A DNA stretch of 34,310 bases from a virus. Location of the stretch: positions 1 to 34,310 of the IMG/VR virus record IMGVR_UViG_3300020187_000109; one strand, written 5' to 3'. The translations under genes and the position numbers were made by a program. Below the pieces are notes generated by a model. It searched no databases, was not told the DNA's origin, and was given only the letters and a program-made list of their open reading frames with translations. This document shows, in pieces, positions 33,089 to 34,310 of the stretch (positions are counted from its first letter, which is position 1; the number at the start of each line of letters is the position of its first letter).

Positions 33089-33166
33089 ATCATTCTTCCT
33101 AAAAAGCAATAAAAGGGGGGTAGAGGGTGGGAGTAGTTTAGTAGATGTCATACTCAGGACGAACCC

Positions 33167-34310
33167 TTACTGGGCCTCGGTATCAGCCGCATCCTCTTGG
33201 GATGGCTCATCCGAGTTCATTATGTTTCTTACGGTATCTTCCATTGACGTAGCATCAACGCCCATAGGCATAATCAGGTCATCTTCTTGAATTTCTGAAA
33301 TGCCAGCGAGGTCATCGTAGCTACTTGGAAGAATGTCATTGGCTTTAGCAATGTCTACGAAAGTAGAACGAGGGATAATCCCAGCTTGATACCATTCGGT
33401 AACTAGTCGGAGCCAATCAGAGCCAAGTGGCGCAGGGTTTAAATCTGCAGTAAGATTAAAGTCAATATCCATGACTGTGTAATCTGTGTCATATCTCCAG
33501 TTTAACATGAAGACAATAATTTTACGCATCTGTTCTGAAATCTTGGTGCTCAAAGAACCAAGTACTGCGGATTGCCCTGCATTACGAATTTCTAACGCAA
33601 CACCAGAATCCCGACCAGAGCCATTTTCAGGTGAGAGCATTCGAATACCCATTCGTGCCATCTCGGAGACTGTGGAATTAATAGCTGTTTCCATATCTCG
33701 GAGGGCTTTAGAAGGGGTCTCTAAAGCTTGGATTTTGTCATCTTGGTCAAGTTTAATCCACGAGCCAAGCCCGGCATCTACGATGTCATCAAAGTCATCA
33801 TCTGTCATATTTGAAAACACAACAGGCGTATAGGTGGCAGACCCTAAGAGTAAGTGGTTTCGGCGAGAAACCTTGTTATATAGAGCAACTTCACGGTCGA
33901 TAAGCGGCATCAGCATGGGCTCAATGCCTTCGATGCTTCCATTCAGAGGGAAGGCAGGGATTCTGTCTATTCTCTTGCCGTTGGCTTGGAGGTTATCATA
34001 CTGATATTTTAGTTTCCATTCAGAATCGCCTGAAGCAGCTCTACCGCCCGCGCCAAACGCACTATAGTCAATTTGTTGTTCGCCGTTAATAAAGTTAACG
34101 TTTTCTCCACTCTGAGACTGTTTCTCATAGATGTCGATGTAAAATAGTCCATCTTTGCCGATGTAATGGTCACAAACGGTATCGATGTAATCGGGGTGGT
34201 AATCGTTCTCAGCATAAGACTGCGTGTAGTATCTGGTCAAAAATCGAGTTAGTACTTGTTCACCAGAGATAGGGTGTGTTCCCGTTCTCCAGTTAATCAC
34301 TGACTCCGCT
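33167..34310 (-). CDS. Portal protein, DUF4055-like (5' end outside window)
   Basis: The portal protein forms the dodecameric ring at the packaging vertex through which DNA enters and leaves the capsid. The frame is open to the right edge, so the N-terminus is missing and 381 codons are visible, including the stop. The central segment, with IPAFPLNG, then a stretch of Ile-Glu-Pro, and DREVALYNKVSRRNHLL, resembles the DUF4055 portal family, in which a Pro-Phe-Asn-Gly turn precedes a long helix. The C-terminal tail is acidic (SMEDTVRN to DTEAQ), as in many portals. Position supports the call: it is the first gene before a MuF protein, scaffold and capsid. The family assignment is from memory of motifs, not a search. 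A GTG codon at 34300 is an internal Val, not a start. Confidence 0.75.
   Translation of the reverse strand, partial: AESVINWRTGTHPISGEQVLTRFLTRYYTQSYAENDYHPDYIDTVCDHYIGKDGLFYIDIYEKQSQSGENVNFINGEQQIDYSAFGAGGRAASGDSEWKLKYQYDNLQANGKRIDRIPAFPLNGSIEGIEPMLMPLIDREVALYNKVSRRNHLLLGSATYTPVVFSNMTDDDFDDIVDAGLGSWIKLDQDDKIQALETPSKALRDMETAINSTVSEMARMGIRMLSPENGSGRDSGVALEIRNAGQSAVLGSLSTKISEQMRKIIVFMLNWRYDTDYTVMDIDFNLTADLNPAPLGSDWLRLVTEWYQAGIIPRSTFVDIAKANDILPSSYDDLAGISEIQEDDLIMPMGVDATSMEDTVRNIMNSDEPSQEDAADTEAQ

Noticed and set aside
33089-33151. Extended N-terminus (MTSTKLLPP...) for the small membrane protein
   Set aside because: There is no ribosome binding site before 33151, while the ATG at 33088 has AGGAAG at good spacing.

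Overview
The window looks like the late structural region of a tailed, long non-contractile-tail (siphovirus-type) phage. Every credible gene lies on the minus strand, so the biological order runs from high to low coordinates. AT-rich codon use, Shine-Dalgarno sites of the AAGGAG type, an adhesion module of a style I associate with marine phages, and no lysogeny genes suggest an aquatic Gram-negative host. The host cannot be named from this window. No terminase, integrase, lysis or replication gene is present.

Head module (34310 to about 24241). It contains a DUF4055-like portal (5' end cut by the window edge), a small single-TM coiled-coil protein, a very large MuF-domain protein, a scaffold, the major capsid protein, a DnaT-like connector, a probable head-closure protein and a probable tail terminator. 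The MuF protein is the main surprise. Its N-terminus is a MuF/SPP1-gp7-type minor head domain. The rest carries the motifs of a single-subunit (T7/N4-type) RNA polymerase: DxxGR, motif A, motif B and motif C (HD). The gene is split exactly inside motif B by a 769-nt group I intron that carries an HNH homing endonuclease. P1, P7, P9 and P10 pairings can be read from the sequence, and splicing rebuilds K-x3-M-x3-Y-G in frame. The predicted product is a 1484-residue MuF-RNA polymerase fusion, most simply read as a capsid-packaged, co-injected polymerase.

Tail module (24221 to 5629). It contains two tandem paralogous tail tube genes, a small protein, a lambda G/GT-like chaperone pair with a canonical GGGAAAC -1 slippery site, a gp10-like protein, a strong intrinsic terminator, a 2512-residue tape measure with about five 76-residue repeats, a distal tail protein, a small GNAT-reminiscent protein, a tail-tip hub-like protein and a 2231-residue J-like tail tip protein. 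The last has a four-fold repeated module and a carbohydrate-binding-like C-terminus.

Adhesion and modification module (5590 to 1). After a hairpin there is a translationally coupled cassette of oxygenase, glycosyltransferase and oxygenase, with start and stop codons overlapping. A baseplate/fibre connector-like protein follows, then a collagen-like fibre of at least 996 residues, open to the window edge, with long Gly-X-Y tracts almost free of proline and lysine. The arrangement suggests, but does not prove, that the two 2-oxoglutarate-type enzymes and the glycosyltransferase decorate the fibre or other virion proteins.
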